Positions 34,634 through 43,474 of a stretch of DNA of 47,518 bases are shown here, one piece after another. Source of the stretch: Planctomycetaceae bacterium (GTDB lineage: Bacteria; Planctomycetota; SZUA-567); the NCBI GenBank assembly GCA_021203245.1, contig JAJQBO010000099.1, forward strand, positions 1-47,518, read 5' to 3'. The position numbers and the translations under genes were made by a program. Numbering within the stretch: position 1 is the first letter of the stretch; each line of letters opens with the position of its first letter. The notes beneath the pieces are model-generated. The model was not told the DNA's origin. It searched no databases and saw nothing but the letters and a program-made list of their open reading frames with translations.

Positions 34634-35899
34634 TTACCGTTCCAAAATGCGGCGCAACAAATGGTTCTGCAACGGCGTCAAGGCAGTATCGGTCGTGTCC
34701 AACGCCCGGCCGCGGAGCGCCTGCTTGACCAGCGCGTTCTTGAACACGCCCGCCTCGGTGTAGGAGTCGACGAAGTTCGCGCCGACCACCTTGCCGTCGC
34801 GATAAAACACCTTTCTGAACCAGCCGTCCCCCTGTTCGGTGGTCGACGAATTTTCCGTCCCGACATCGCCGATGCCGACAAAATCCATGCCCATGAAATG
34901 GGTGATGTTGTGGAGGATTTCGCCCGCGTACTCCCGCCCGGCCCCGGCCATGTTGCACCCGGCCGTAAAGCCCTGGTTGCGGGCGTTGGCCCACAGGCCG
35001 ATGATCTGCGGCTCGCCGGTCAGCAGGTTCATGCCCTGGGCGCAATCGCCGGCGGCATAGACGCCCGCTACATTCGTCCGCATGCGGGTGTCGACCAGCA
35101 CGCCCTGGCGGACCTCGAGTTCCTCCCGATCGACAAACCCCAGGTTGGCGCGGACGCCGATGGCGAGGATGACGATGTCGACGTCGACCCGGTGGGTCGA
35201 ATTCGCGAACGACGCCAGCAGCCCGCCGCCGGGAATCGCGTCGATGCGTTCGAGGGCGCAGCCGAAGCGGAGATCGATGCCTTTCGCCGTCAGCCGGTCC
35301 TCGATGACGCGGGAGCAGTCCGGGTGGGCCGCGAGGGGGAAGATGCGCTCGGCCAAATCGGCCAGCGTCACTTCCATCCCCGCCTTCCAGAACAGTTCCA
35401 CCAGCTTGATGCCGACCATCGACGCGCCTACGACCAGCGCGCGGCGCGGTTTTTTGTCCATCGCCTCCCGAACCGCCACCGCGTCCTCGACCGTGCGCAT
35501 GGCGTGGACGCCGGGGAGCGTTGCGCCGGGGATGGGCGGGACGATGGGCGACGCGCCGGAGGCGATGCAACAGGTATCGAACGAGAACTCCCCGCCGGCC
35601 GCGACGAGGCGGCGCTCGCGGGCGAAAAGTTTCTCCACCGGGCTGTCCCGGCGCACGCGGGCGCGGTACCTGCCGAAGGCGGTGTCGGACGCGCCGTAGG
35701 GGAACATGTGGGCGTAGGGAATTTTGCCGGCCGCATAGTAGCTGGTCAGCATCGGGTTATAGGGCGGCAGGCCGCCCTGGGCAAAGACGTCGATGTCGCC
35801 CGCGAAGCCGCTCTCCCGCAGGCCGCGGCACGCCTCGACCGCCGCGCCGCCGTTCCCGATAAGGCACGCTCGCGTCGCCTTCTTCGCCACGCCGCTCAC
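34634..35899 (-). CDS. FAD/NAD(P)-dependent oxidoreductase subunit
   Basis: A 421-residue flavoprotein of the pyridine-nucleotide-disulfide oxidoreductase class. The N-terminal FAD motif is CLIGNGGAAVEACRGL (about residues 12-27), the NAD(P) motif ALVVGASMVGIKLVELF lies near 150, and the second FAD contact is VYAAGDCAQG near 290. It has no redox disulfide of the glutathione reductase kind, so it resembles NADH-ferredoxin/rubredoxin reductases. The likely start is GTG at 35899, overlapping the ferredoxin stop by four bases (GTGA). As the third gene after the molybdopterin subunit and ferredoxin, it probably passes electrons between NAD(P)H and the iron-sulfur subunit in the cytosol. Confidence 0.88.
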   Translation of the reverse strand: MSGVAKKATRACLIGNGGAAVEACRGLRESGFAGDIDVFAQGGLPPYNPMLTSYYAAGKIPYAHMFPYGASDTAFGRYRARVRRDSPVEKLFARERRLVAAGGEFSFDTCCIASGASPIVPPIPGATLPGVHAMRTVEDAVAVREAMDKKPRRALVVGASMVGIKLVELFWKAGMEVTLADLAERIFPLAAHPDCSRVIEDRLTAKGIDLRFGCALERIDAIPGGGLLASFANSTHRVDVDIVILAIGVRANLGFVDREELEVRQGVLVDTRMRTNVAGVYAAGDCAQGMNLLTGEPQIIGLWANARNQGFTAGCNMAGAGREYAGEILHNITHFMGMDFVGIGDVGTENSSTTEQGDGWFRKVFYRDGKVVGANFVDSYTEAGVFKNALVKQALRGRALDTTDTALTPLQNHLLRRILER

Positions 35900-36420
35900 C
35901 GTATGTCCCGCGCGCCGCGCGTGCCGTGCACCAGCGCGCCCAGGTAGTGGCGTTCCTTGTCGTCCTGCACCTCGTTCGCGTCCTCGTAGCGGAGCGCCTC
36001 GAAGGGGCAGACGCGGACGCAGGCCGGTTCCAGGCCCGCCTGGACCCGGTCGGAGCAGAGATCGCACTTGTAGAGGTGGTCGTCCGAATCGTAGCGCGGC
36101 ACGCCGAAGGGGCAGGCGAGGGCGCAGGAGTGGCAGCCGATGCAGCGGTCCCGGTCGATGCGGACGGCTCCCGTCACGTCGTCCCGGTAGATCGCGCCGG
36201 TGGGACAGCCGACAAAGCAGGGGCTGTCTTCGCAGTGGCGGCAGCCGGCGGAGGCGTAGGTGATGTCGCCGGAGTCGGCGCGGTTTTCCTCAATCTGGTA
36301 GATGCGCCGCAGCGCGGGCAACCCCTGTTCGGGAAAGAGATCGTTCTGGTCCTGGCAGGCGACCACGCACGCGCCGCAGCCGACGCACTTGTCGGGGTCG
36401 AGGATAATCGTCTTCGGCAT
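35896..36420 (-). CDS. Four-cluster [4Fe-4S] ferredoxin subunit
   Basis: A 174-residue electron-transfer protein of the DmsB/HycB type. Sixteen cysteines fall into four groups: CVGCGACVVAC, CRHCEDSPCFVGCP, CIGCHSCALACP, and CDLC with CVRVCP, enough for four [4Fe-4S] clusters. There is no signal peptide. Its start overlaps the molybdopterin subunit's stop (ATGA), and its stop overlaps the flavoprotein's start (GTGA), so the three subunits are translated in a coupled way and very likely form one complex. Confidence 0.93.
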   Translation of the reverse strand: MPKTIILDPDKCVGCGACVVACQDQNDLFPEQGLPALRRIYQIEENRADSGDITYASAGCRHCEDSPCFVGCPTGAIYRDDVTGAVRIDRDRCIGCHSCALACPFGVPRYDSDDHLYKCDLCSDRVQAGLEPACVRVCPFEALRYEDANEVQDDKERHYLGALVHGTRGARDIR

Positions 36421-38576
36421 CAGCGGCCCTCCGCGACTTTTTCCAGCCTGCACAACGCCGACTTGTAGCCGGGGAAGCCGGAGATGGGATCGGTGTAATC
36501 GCCCTGGAACAGGGAGTTGACGTCGGCTCCGGCCCAGCCGTGGTACATGTGGGCGACGCCGGGCAGAACCATGTGGGTCGGGTTCGCCTTGACCCGGATG
36601 CTGCCGAACGGGGTCGACAGGGTCATGTCGTCGCCTTCGCGCACGCCCAGCCGTTCGGCGTCGGCCGGGTTCAGGTCGACGGCTGGGTGGGTGGGCCGGA
36701 GGTTCCTGGTCCAGGACAGGTGGTTGACGCGCGAGTGGATGAACATCGGCAGGCGCGAACCGGTATTGAGGATAAACGGATACTCCTTCGCCATCGCCGG
36801 ATCGCCCTCGGGGCTGTAGCGGGGCGGCGTGTATATCGGGAGCGGGTCGATGCCGGGCCGGTCGGCGAATTGCTCGAGGACCGAGGAGACGAACTCGATC
36901 TTGCCGCTCGGCGTCTTTGCGCCGTCCGCATACTTCCGTTCCTTTGGCCGAATGGGGTTCGGCGCCGCCATGCCGCCGGGATGGTTTTTCAACCCCGCCA
37001 CCGTCATGCCGCTCGGCTCCAGTATCCAGTCGAGGCAGGCTTCGTAACCGCGCGCGAACAGCCCGTCGTCGGGGCAGAGCCGTTTCGCCAGATCGAAAAT
37101 CATGTCGACGTCGGAGCGCGATTCGTAAAGCGGCTCCACCACCGGCTGGCTGAGGACGGCGTAGCCGGGGCCGTAGGCGCGCAGTTCCATCCGCTCGAGC
37201 GAGGCGCAGGCCGGCAGGACGATGTCGGCCATGCGGGCGGTGTCTGTCATGAAGATGTCGGTGACGGCGAGGAAATCCAACTTTTCCAGGGCCTGGCGAA
37301 AGCCTTCCGAATCCGGCCACATGCGGTAGTTCATCCCGAACCCGAGCATGGCCTTGACCGGATACGGCTGCCCGGTGCGAAGCTGCTCGGGCAGGAACAT
37401 CGCCTGGGCTTCGGGGCTCGCGACCTGCATCCACACGGGATACTTTTCCGCGCCGATGCGGGGCGGCATCGACGAGACCGGTACCGGATTTTCGAACTCC
37501 TCCTCCCGGGTGACGAACTTGCCCGAGACATAGAGGTAGCTGGGCGGTTCGGCCAGGTTGCCGCCCACGACGTCGTAGTTGCCGGTCAGCGCCACCAGCA
37601 TGAAGATGGCGCGGTAATTCTGCACGCCGTTCGTGTGGTGGACGACCGGGCTGGCGCTCGGCTGCACGCAGGCCCGCTTCGCGTGCGCGAACAAACGCGC
37701 GGCGTCGCGGATGCGTTCCGCCGGGACGCCCGACAGGCTCTCTGCCTTTTCCGGCGTAAAGGTCCGGACATAGTCGCGGTATTCGTCAAAGCCCCGGGTA
37801 TGGGTGGCGACGAACTCGCGGTCGTAGAGGTTTTCCTCGATGATGACGTGGGCCATGGCCAGCGCCACGGCGCCGTCGGTGCCGGGACGCGGCTGGAGAT
37901 GGATGTGGGAGCGGGCCGTCGTCGGGGTGCGGCGCGGGTCGACGACGATCATCTTCATCCCGGCGGCCAGTTTTTTGTCGATCATTTGCGCGCGGCCGTG
38001 GCCGGAATAATAGGGATTGCTGCTCCAGACGAGGAGGCAGTCGGTGTTCATGAGGTCGGGCGCGCCGGGCAGGCCGAACACCAATTTTTGCGCCATCGCC
38101 GTCGCCATGTTGCAGGTGGAGGACTCGGAACAATAGTTCGGGGAGCCGAAGGCGTGGGCGAGGCGGATCAGGTAGGGGCGGAAGTATTTCGTATACCCGG
38201 CGTAAAACACCACCGATTCGGGGCCGAAATCGCGCTTGGCGTCGTTGGCGCGGCGGCCGATTTCGTCGAGGGCTACGTCCCAGGAGATCGGCTCGAACGC
38301 GCCCGAGCCGCGCGGCCCGGTGCGCCGCAGCGGCGTCTTGATGCGGTCGGCGTGATAGAGGTACTGGCGCGTGGCCGCGCCCTTGGCGCAGAGGCGGCCC
38401 CGGTTGAACGGGTTTTCGCTGCTGCCTTCGACCTTGATGACGACGCCGTCCTTGACATAGGCGTCGAGTCCGCATTGGGTCAGCGGGTCGCAGATGGTGC
38501 AGATGGACTTCTTCACCTCGATGCCGGTCTCGGGACCTGGCACCTTGGCGCGAAGCAGTGCTTCGGGGGTAACCAT
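36420..38576 (-). CDS. Molybdopterin oxidoreductase catalytic subunit
   Basis: A 718-residue enzyme of the DMSO-reductase superfamily. The N-terminal iron-sulfur cysteines are C26, C29, C35 and C63, in an unusual C-x2-C-x5-C-x27-C spacing (CTICDPLTQC); x3 is the norm for the middle gap. C155 (ESSTCNMA) aligns by pattern with the cysteine metal ligand of acetylene hydratase, so the metal is probably cysteine-bound. Dinucleotide-binding segments CLLVWSSNPYYSGHGRA and KMIVVDPRRTPTTARS follow, and the C-terminal barrel begins near 600. There is no twin-arginine signal, so it is cytosolic. A ferredoxin and an NAD(P)-linked flavoprotein follow in the operon. The substrate is unknown; formate, a carboxylate, a phenol or an aldehyde are all conceivable. 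Confidence 0.9.
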   Translation of the reverse strand: MVTPEALLRAKVPGPETGIEVKKSICTICDPLTQCGLDAYVKDGVVIKVEGSSENPFNRGRLCAKGAATRQYLYHADRIKTPLRRTGPRGSGAFEPISWDVALDEIGRRANDAKRDFGPESVVFYAGYTKYFRPYLIRLAHAFGSPNYCSESSTCNMATAMAQKLVFGLPGAPDLMNTDCLLVWSSNPYYSGHGRAQMIDKKLAAGMKMIVVDPRRTPTTARSHIHLQPRPGTDGAVALAMAHVIIEENLYDREFVATHTRGFDEYRDYVRTFTPEKAESLSGVPAERIRDAARLFAHAKRACVQPSASPVVHHTNGVQNYRAIFMLVALTGNYDVVGGNLAEPPSYLYVSGKFVTREEEFENPVPVSSMPPRIGAEKYPVWMQVASPEAQAMFLPEQLRTGQPYPVKAMLGFGMNYRMWPDSEGFRQALEKLDFLAVTDIFMTDTARMADIVLPACASLERMELRAYGPGYAVLSQPVVEPLYESRSDVDMIFDLAKRLCPDDGLFARGYEACLDWILEPSGMTVAGLKNHPGGMAAPNPIRPKERKYADGAKTPSGKIEFVSSVLEQFADRPGIDPLPIYTPPRYSPEGDPAMAKEYPFILNTGSRLPMFIHSRVNHLSWTRNLRPTHPAVDLNPADAERLGVREGDDMTLSTPFGSIRVKANPTHMVLPGVAHMYHGWAGADVNSLFQGDYTDPISGFPGYKSALCRLEKVAEGR

Positions 38577-38663
38577 GGGTTGCTCCTCGGGCGAAACGGC
38601 CGAAAGCGGCCCGCATAGGGGGCCGGATTCCGCCGTGGGGGGTTATCGACTGTGCCTACTCGT

Positions 38664-38691
38664 ATTGTATAACCCCACGGAGCAATGTCAA
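38664..38691 (-). promoter_or_regulatory. Strong predicted promoter of molybdoenzyme operon
   Basis: On the minus strand, perfect TTGACA (complement of 38686-38691), a 16-base spacer and TACAAT (complement of 38664-38669). The leader of about 80 bases starts inside an inverted repeat: GGGGTTAT (38639-38646) and ATAACCCC (38669-38676). The repeat spans the -10 box, which suits regulation by a repressor. Confidence 0.65.
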
Positions 38692-38701
38692 ATCGCCCGC
38701 G

Positions 38702-39757
38702 TTATTCTTCCAACAGCAGGATAGCTTCCGGCGGCAACCGCAGGCGTTTAGGTATGGCGTTTATCCCCATATATTTACTGTACTTCCACCACAGGCGCGA
38801 CTCGCCGCCGCCGGCCGCGCCGGCAGTGCCGAAAAGGACGGTCCACTCGAACGGATCCTCCGACCGCTCCCGCACGTCAACCCGCACCTGGTTCGGCGCG
38901 TCCGGCGCGTCGTCGGGGACGACGGTGAAATCGTGGGCGCGGATGCCGACGTGGCTGACCGTTGGACCCGGCTCCGTCTCTGTCTCGAGGTCGAGGCCCC
39001 AATCGACGGCGCGGATGCGGTTGCCGCCCAGCCGTTCGGCGCGGGAGAAGTTTTTGCAGCCGGTGAGTTTGGCGACCTGTAGCCTGCCTGGGCGGCGGAA
39101 CAGCTCGCGTGTTTCGCCCCGGCCGAGAATCGACCCGTCCGACAGGACGAGGCAGGAATGGGACAGCTTGAAAATCTCGTCCCGGCTGTGGCTGACGATG
39201 ATGACGTCGCCGCAATCGCGGACCGTCTCGAGGACGAGGAGTTGCATTTCTTCTCGGAGGTGGGCGTCGAGGGCGGAAAACGGCTCGTCCATGAGGACGA
39301 TTTCCGGCTCGGCCGCCAGCATGCGCGCCAGCGCCACCCGCTGCTGCTGGCCGCCCGAAAGCTGATCCGGCATGCGCCGCTCAAGGCCTGACAGATGCAG
39401 CCGGTCGAGCCAGCGCGCGACAGCGCCCTGTTTGGCCGCGTCGTCGCCACGTACGCCGATGGCGATATTTTCCCCCACCGTCATGCGGGGAAAGAGGGCG
39501 TAGTTCTGGAACAGGTAGCCGACGCGCCGCTCCTGCGGCCGCAGGGTGACGCCGGCGTCGGAATCGAAGAGAACGCGTCCGTTCAGGACGATGCGGCCCC
39601 GGTCCGGCGTCTCGATGCCGGCGATGCACTTGAGGGTCATCGATTTACCGCAGCCCGAGGGGCCGAGCATGCCGAGGACGCCGCCGTCGTGGCGGAAATC
39701 GACCCCGAGGCGGAAGGATCGGCCGGGCCGTTTTTCAATGCTGACTTCCAGGGTCAT
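38702..39757 (-). CDS. modC: Molybdate ABC transporter ATPase ModC
   Basis: A 351-residue ABC ATPase with Walker A LGPSGCGKS (31-39), Q-loop FQNYALFPRMTVGENIA, signature LSGGQQQRVALARML and Walker B IVLMDEPFSALD. A C-terminal extension of about 110 residues matches the regulatory/TOBE region of ModC-type proteins. With ModB and ModA next to it, molybdate (or tungstate) uptake is well supported. The start overlaps the modB stop (ATGA). The gene ends about 10 bases from the promoter of the molybdoenzyme operon. Confidence 0.92.
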   Translation of the reverse strand: MTLEVSIEKRPGRSFRLGVDFRHDGGVLGMLGPSGCGKSMTLKCIAGIETPDRGRIVLNGRVLFDSDAGVTLRPQERRVGYLFQNYALFPRMTVGENIAIGVRGDDAAKQGAVARWLDRLHLSGLERRMPDQLSGGQQQRVALARMLAAEPEIVLMDEPFSALDAHLREEMQLLVLETVRDCGDVIIVSHSRDEIFKLSHSCLVLSDGSILGRGETRELFRRPGRLQVAKLTGCKNFSRAERLGGNRIRAVDWGLDLETETEPGPTVSHVGIRAHDFTVVPDDAPDAPNQVRVDVRERSEDPFEWTVLFGTAGAAGGGESRLWWKYSKYMGINAIPKRLRLPPEAILLLEE

Positions 39758-40435
39758 CGGCGGGTTCTCCGGGGGGCGCGTTTTTCGCGGGCGAGGAAAT
39801 AGTTCAGGAGGCCGAGGGCGACGAAGGAGACGACGACGATGACCACGACGCACTCGCGCGCCGCCGCGTCGTCCCCTGCGGCGACGGCGGAATAGACCGC
39901 CAGCGGCAGGGTGCGGGTGCGTCCGGCGATGTTGCCGGCGATCATGGCGGTTGCGCCGAATTCGCCCATCCCGCGCGAACGCCAGCACCGCGCCGGCGGC
40001 GACGCCGGGCAGGGCGGTCGGGAAACGCACCCGCCAGAAAATGCGGCCTTCGGGAATGCCGAGGGTGTGGGCGGCGTGGACGAGATCGGGGTCGACCAGT
40101 TCCAGCGCGCCCCGCGCGGCACGGTACATGAGCGGGAACGACACGACGACCGCCGCCAGGACGGTCGCGCTCCACGAGAAGGCGATTTTATAGGAAAAGA
40201 AGTCGACGAAGAACCGCCCCACCGGCCGGTTGACGCCGAAGATGAAGAGGAGAAAAAAGCCCACCACCGTCGGCGGCAGCACCAGCGGCAGGGTGAAGAC
40301 GCAGTCGACGAAGGTTTTCAACCCGCGCCGGCGCATCCCCGTCACCCACCGGGCCGCGAACAACCCGATGAAAAAGGTGACGGCGATGGAGACGGACGCG
40401 GTCCTTAGGGAAACAAGTAACGCTGGCCAGAGCAT
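39754..40435 (-). CDS. modB: Molybdate ABC transporter permease ModB (apparent frameshift)
   Basis: Two frames make one permease of about 227 residues. The first runs from MLWPALLVSLRTASVSIAV to GAVLAFAR; the second continues with MGEFGATAMIAGNIAGRTRT and ends at 39754. The conserved coupling motif of ModB, E-F-G-A-T with a following I-x-G-N-I-x-G, spans the join, so the gene is clearly ModB. The break is at a C3 run on the plus strand (39970-39972); two extra G residues in the gene would restore the usual A-R-x-x-G-E-F spacing. A single misread long frame otherwise runs on into modC and should not be taken as a fusion. Four to five membrane segments are visible. Probably a sequencing error. 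Confidence 0.87.
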
Positions 40436-40486
40436 TCGAATTCTTTCTCAGGGATTTACCCATTGTTAAGCGAGACCGATGGCCGA

Positions 40487-40689
40487 TTGAGTTTGGTGCC
40501 ATCGCCGTCTATTCCCGTGGACCCCGGCCGAACCGCCCGCTTATTCCGCTGGTCGAGGCCCGCACGCCGGGGTGACGTATGGGGGAGGTCGGGATGTTTT
40601 CATCCAAACAGTACAGTTCCCCTTTTACGTCACCCCGCGTCTGTACCTCGAACCGGGGTGTAAACAGGCTGTTCGGCCGGGGTCCACGG
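40487..40689. repeat. Nested inverted-repeat element between modB and modA
   Basis: The core (40515-40689) has perfect 19-bp ends, CCGTGGACCCCGGCCGAAC and its complement (40671-40689). Inside are ACGCCGGGGTGACGT (40564-40578, identical to the end of the element at 34402-34590) and ACGTCACCCCGCGT (40627-40640). The flank TTGAGTTTGGTGCC with CGCCGTCT (from 40487) recurs at 47413, so the repeat unit extends to the left of the inverted ends. It fills most of the 318-bp gap and interrupts the modAB junction. Confidence 0.85.
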
Positions 40690-40753
40690 CCCCGTCCTTT
40701 GCTCCGGAAATCAAGCGTGGCTGTTCGTTCTTGTGTAACTTTCTCCACAAGCG

Positions 40754-41530
40754 TTACTTCTTGTAGGCGGCGAAGCCGTATTCTTCGAAGACGGCGATGG
40801 CTTCGGGCGTCTGCAGGAAGGCGAGGAACTTTTTCGCCAGCTCGGGCGACGCAGACTTTGCCAGCATCGCGACCGGGTAGAGGACCGGCGCCTTGAGGCT
40901 GCCCGCCGGCGCGGCGGCGATGACGGCGACGCGATCGGTGGTGGCGGCGTCGGTGGCGTAGACGACGCCGACGTCGGCCGACCCTTCGGCGACCCAATTG
41001 AGGACTTCGGTGACGTTGGTGCCGAGGCTGGCCTTGGCGAGGACCGCGTCCCAGATGCCGAGGGAGGTGAAGACCTCGCGCGCGTACTGGCCGGCCGGGA
41101 CGCTGGCCGGATCGCCGACGGCGATCATGTCGGCGTTGACGACTTCGTAGAACCCGTTGATGGGTGATTCCTTCGACGCGGGGCGAATCAGGACGATGCG
41201 GTTTTCCAGCAGATCGACAATCGTGTCGGCGTCGATAAAGCCGCCGTCCTTCAGGGCGTTCATCTGTTTCGGCGCGGCGGACATGAAGATGTCGGCTTCA
41301 AGGCCGTTTTCAATCTGCGCCTGGAGCTTGCCCGAACTGTCGTAGGTGGCCTCAATTTCCACGCCGGGGTTCTGTTCCTTAAACATGGGAATCAATTTGT
41401 CGTCGTAGGAATAACGCAGGCTGGCGGCGGCGGCGATAAGCAGCTTGCCGCCTTCGGCGGCGCGGGCGGGCACGGACGACAGGACCAGGGCGAAGGCGAC
41501 GGCGCAGAGAATGCCAAAACCGGTTTTCAT
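40754..41530 (-). CDS. modA: Molybdate-binding periplasmic protein ModA
   Basis: A 258-residue binding protein with signal peptide MKTGFGILCAVAFALVLSSV and cleavage after ARA. The ModA hallmarks are AAAASLRYSYDDKLIPMF near the mature start, YDSSGKLQAQIENGLEADIF, SAAPKQMNAL and VGVVYATDAATTDRV. It captures molybdate or tungstate in the periplasm for ModB and ModC. It lies 31 bases after the MOSC-MogA gene in the leftward direction, so transport and cofactor genes form one unit. Confidence 0.95.
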   Translation of the reverse strand: MKTGFGILCAVAFALVLSSVPARAAEGGKLLIAAAASLRYSYDDKLIPMFKEQNPGVEIEATYDSSGKLQAQIENGLEADIFMSAAPKQMNALKDGGFIDADTIVDLLENRIVLIRPASKESPINGFYEVVNADMIAVGDPASVPAGQYAREVFTSLGIWDAVLAKASLGTNVTEVLNWVAEGSADVGVVYATDAATTDRVAVIAAAPAGSLKAPVLYPVAMLAKSASPELAKKFLAFLQTPEAIAVFEEYGFAAYKK

Positions 41531-41561
41531 TGTATCTCCTCCTCACTCCAAAAAAAGAAAA

Positions 41562-42506
41562 CTACGAAAGGGACCGGCCGGGTGCGGCGCATTCGCCGTC
41601 CCGTCCGGTGAGAATGTCGAGGGCGTGGCCGAGGACAGGCATGACCACGGCCAGGTTTTCCGTCGCGCCCCGGGGGCTGCCGGGGAGGTTGATGATAAGC
41701 GTCCCGCCGCGGATGGCGGCGACGCCCCGGCTCAGCATGGCGCGGTCGGTTTTCTCGAGCGAGCGGAGCCGCATCGCCTCGGCCAGGCCGGGCGCGAGGC
41801 GTTCGGCGATGTCGAGGGTGGCTTCGGGCGTGCAGTCGCGCGGCGAAAAGCCGGTGCCGCCGGTTGTAAGGATAAGGTCGGCTTCGCCGTTGTCGCACAG
41901 GGTGCGCATCGTCTCGGCGAGGATGAGATGGTCGTCCGGGACGATTTCCCGGCGGACGACCCGGTAGCCCGCGCCTTCGAGCATGCGCTGGAGCGCGGGG
42001 CCGCTGGCGTCGTCGCGTTCGCCCCGGCTCCCCTTGTCGCTGGCGGTGATGACGGCGGCGCGGTAGCCGTCCACGGGGATGACGGACACCGCCGCGCCGG
42101 CGGCGATTTCGCCCGCTTCCAGCACCCGGGCGAAAATGCCTTCCCAGGGCATGATGCAGTCGCCGACGCGGTGGAAGATTTGGCAGTGCTGGTGGCATTC
42201 CTTGCCGATCTGCGTCACTTCCAGCAGGGCGTCGCCGATGCGGAGCCTGGTCCCGACCGGCAGGGCGGCGAGGTCGAGGTTGTCGATGACGATGTTTTCG
42301 CCAAAGTCGCCGTGGCCGACGCCGCCGCCGGCTTCGTTGAAGGCGCGGACCTTGTCGTACGACAACAGGCTGACCTGGCGGTGCCAGTCGCCCGCGTGGG
42401 CGTCGCCGTCGATGCCGTGGTTGCGGACGAGCCTGGCCGTCGCCACCTCGCGCTTCGGCGTGCCGCGTGCGTCACTGATGCATATCGCGATAACGGTACC
42501 CTGCAC
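41562..42506 (-). CDS. MOSC-MogA/MoaB fusion protein
   Basis: A 314-residue two-domain protein. Residues 1-145 are a MOSC domain with the conserved cysteines in GKECHQHCQIFHRVGDC and GDFGENIVI. MOSC proteins handle molybdenum-cofactor sulfur or metal chemistry. Residues 150-314 are a MogA/MoaB domain with VITASDKGSRGERDDASGP and TTGGTGFSPRDCTPEAT, which adenylates molybdopterin before metal insertion. The start is GTG at 42506 with an ideal AGGAGG ribosome site; a much longer open frame upstream is the shadow of moaA. The fusion would link adenylation to a later step of cofactor handling. Confidence 0.9.
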   Translation of the reverse strand: MQGTVIAICISDARGTPKREVATARLVRNHGIDGDAHAGDWHRQVSLLSYDKVRAFNEAGGGVGHGDFGENIVIDNLDLAALPVGTRLRIGDALLEVTQIGKECHQHCQIFHRVGDCIMPWEGIFARVLEAGEIAAGAAVSVIPVDGYRAAVITASDKGSRGERDDASGPALQRMLEGAGYRVVRREIVPDDHLILAETMRTLCDNGEADLILTTGGTGFSPRDCTPEATLDIAERLAPGLAEAMRLRSLEKTDRAMLSRGVAAIRGGTLIINLPGSPRGATENLAVVMPVLGHALDILTGRDGECAAPGRSLS

Positions 42507-42508
42507 TG

Positions 42509-43474
42509 CTATCCTCCTATTTCCGACATGCGCCGCACTTCCGCGCCAGCGACGTTCCCGAGGGCGAATTGGTGATGCGCCGGTTTGTGTTGAATAGCGT
42601 CGGCGACTGCCTCGTCCAGGCCCGCGCCGTCGCGGCCCCGCACGATGGCCCGGAGCGGCACGCCCCGGTCCATGTGCAGGCAGGTCTTGAGGACGCCGTC
42701 GGCGGTGAGGCGGACCCGGTTGCACGAGCCGCAGATCGTATGGTCGGCGGTGTTGATAAAGCCAATCCGCCCGGTAAAGCCGGGCAGCGAAAAGTACCGC
42801 GCCGGCCCGTTGCCGCGCGGGGGCGGGCAGGGCGTGAGCGGGCCGAACGATGCTTCCAGCGCCGCCGTCACGCTCTCCCGATTCACCGGCGCAAAGGCCG
42901 CGCCCTCGCCCATGGGCATGAGTTCGATAAACCGCACGTGGACGGCGGCGTCCCGCGCCAGCGAGGCGATGGGGGCGACGTCCTGCACGCCGTCCATGGG
43001 CACGCAATTGATTTTCACCGAATCGAAATGCGCCAGCGCGGCGTCGAGGCCGCGCAGGGCGTCGTCGACCGAGCCGAGCCGGGTCAGGCGGCGGTAGCGG
43101 TCGGGGTCGAGGGTGTCGAGGCTGATGTTGACTCCGTCCAGCCCGGCGTCCCGGAGGGCGGGGGCGAACGAGGGCAGGAGGATGCCGTTTGTCGTCAGGG
43201 TGACGGAAGCGATGCCGTCGATGTTCTTCAGCATGCGGACGAGGTTGGCCGCGCCCTTGCGGACGAGCGGTTCGCCGCCGGTGACCTTCAGCCGGGTGAC
43301 GCCGAGGCGGGCGAGGCTTTCGGCCACCCGGACGATCTCGTCGAAGGAGAGGACGTCGCCGTGATCCATTTTCGCCACGCCCTCCTCCGGCATACAATAG
43401 ACGCAGCGGAGGTTGCAGCGGTCGGTAATGGAAAGGCGGGCGTAATCTATGACCCGGTCGAATCGGTCGCGCAT
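42509..43474 (-). CDS. moaA: GTP 3',8-cyclase MoaA
   Basis: A 321-residue radical SAM enzyme that, with MoaC, turns GTP into cyclic pyranopterin. The SAM cluster cysteines are C20, C24 and C27 (CNLRCVYC). The second cluster is C-x2-C-x13-C near 255-275 (CGSCNRVRLTADGVLKTC). The C-terminal Gly-Gly needed by MoaA is intact (MSEIGG). GGEPLV and the substrate arginines region are present. The ribosome site GGAGG lies inside the end of the MobA-MobB gene, which overlaps by 28 bases. Confidence 0.96.
   Translation of the reverse strand: MRDRFDRVIDYARLSITDRCNLRCVYCMPEEGVAKMDHGDVLSFDEIVRVAESLARLGVTRLKVTGGEPLVRKGAANLVRMLKNIDGIASVTLTTNGILLPSFAPALRDAGLDGVNISLDTLDPDRYRRLTRLGSVDDALRGLDAALAHFDSVKINCVPMDGVQDVAPIASLARDAAVHVRFIELMPMGEGAAFAPVNRESVTAALEASFGPLTPCPPPRGNGPARYFSLPGFTGRIGFINTADHTICGSCNRVRLTADGVLKTCLHMDRGVPLRAIVRGRDGAGLDEAVADAIQHKPAHHQFALGNVAGAEVRRMSEIGG

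Noticed and set aside
36540-38618. A 692-residue plus-strand frame opposite the molybdopterin subunit
   Set aside because: Same features of a GC-rich antisense shadow; the minus-strand gene has conserved cluster and cofactor motifs.
38702-40435. An apparent ModB-ModC fusion of 577 residues
   Set aside because: The join is a frameshift artefact. The true ModB C-terminus is in the other frame and ends with a stop that overlaps the modC start.
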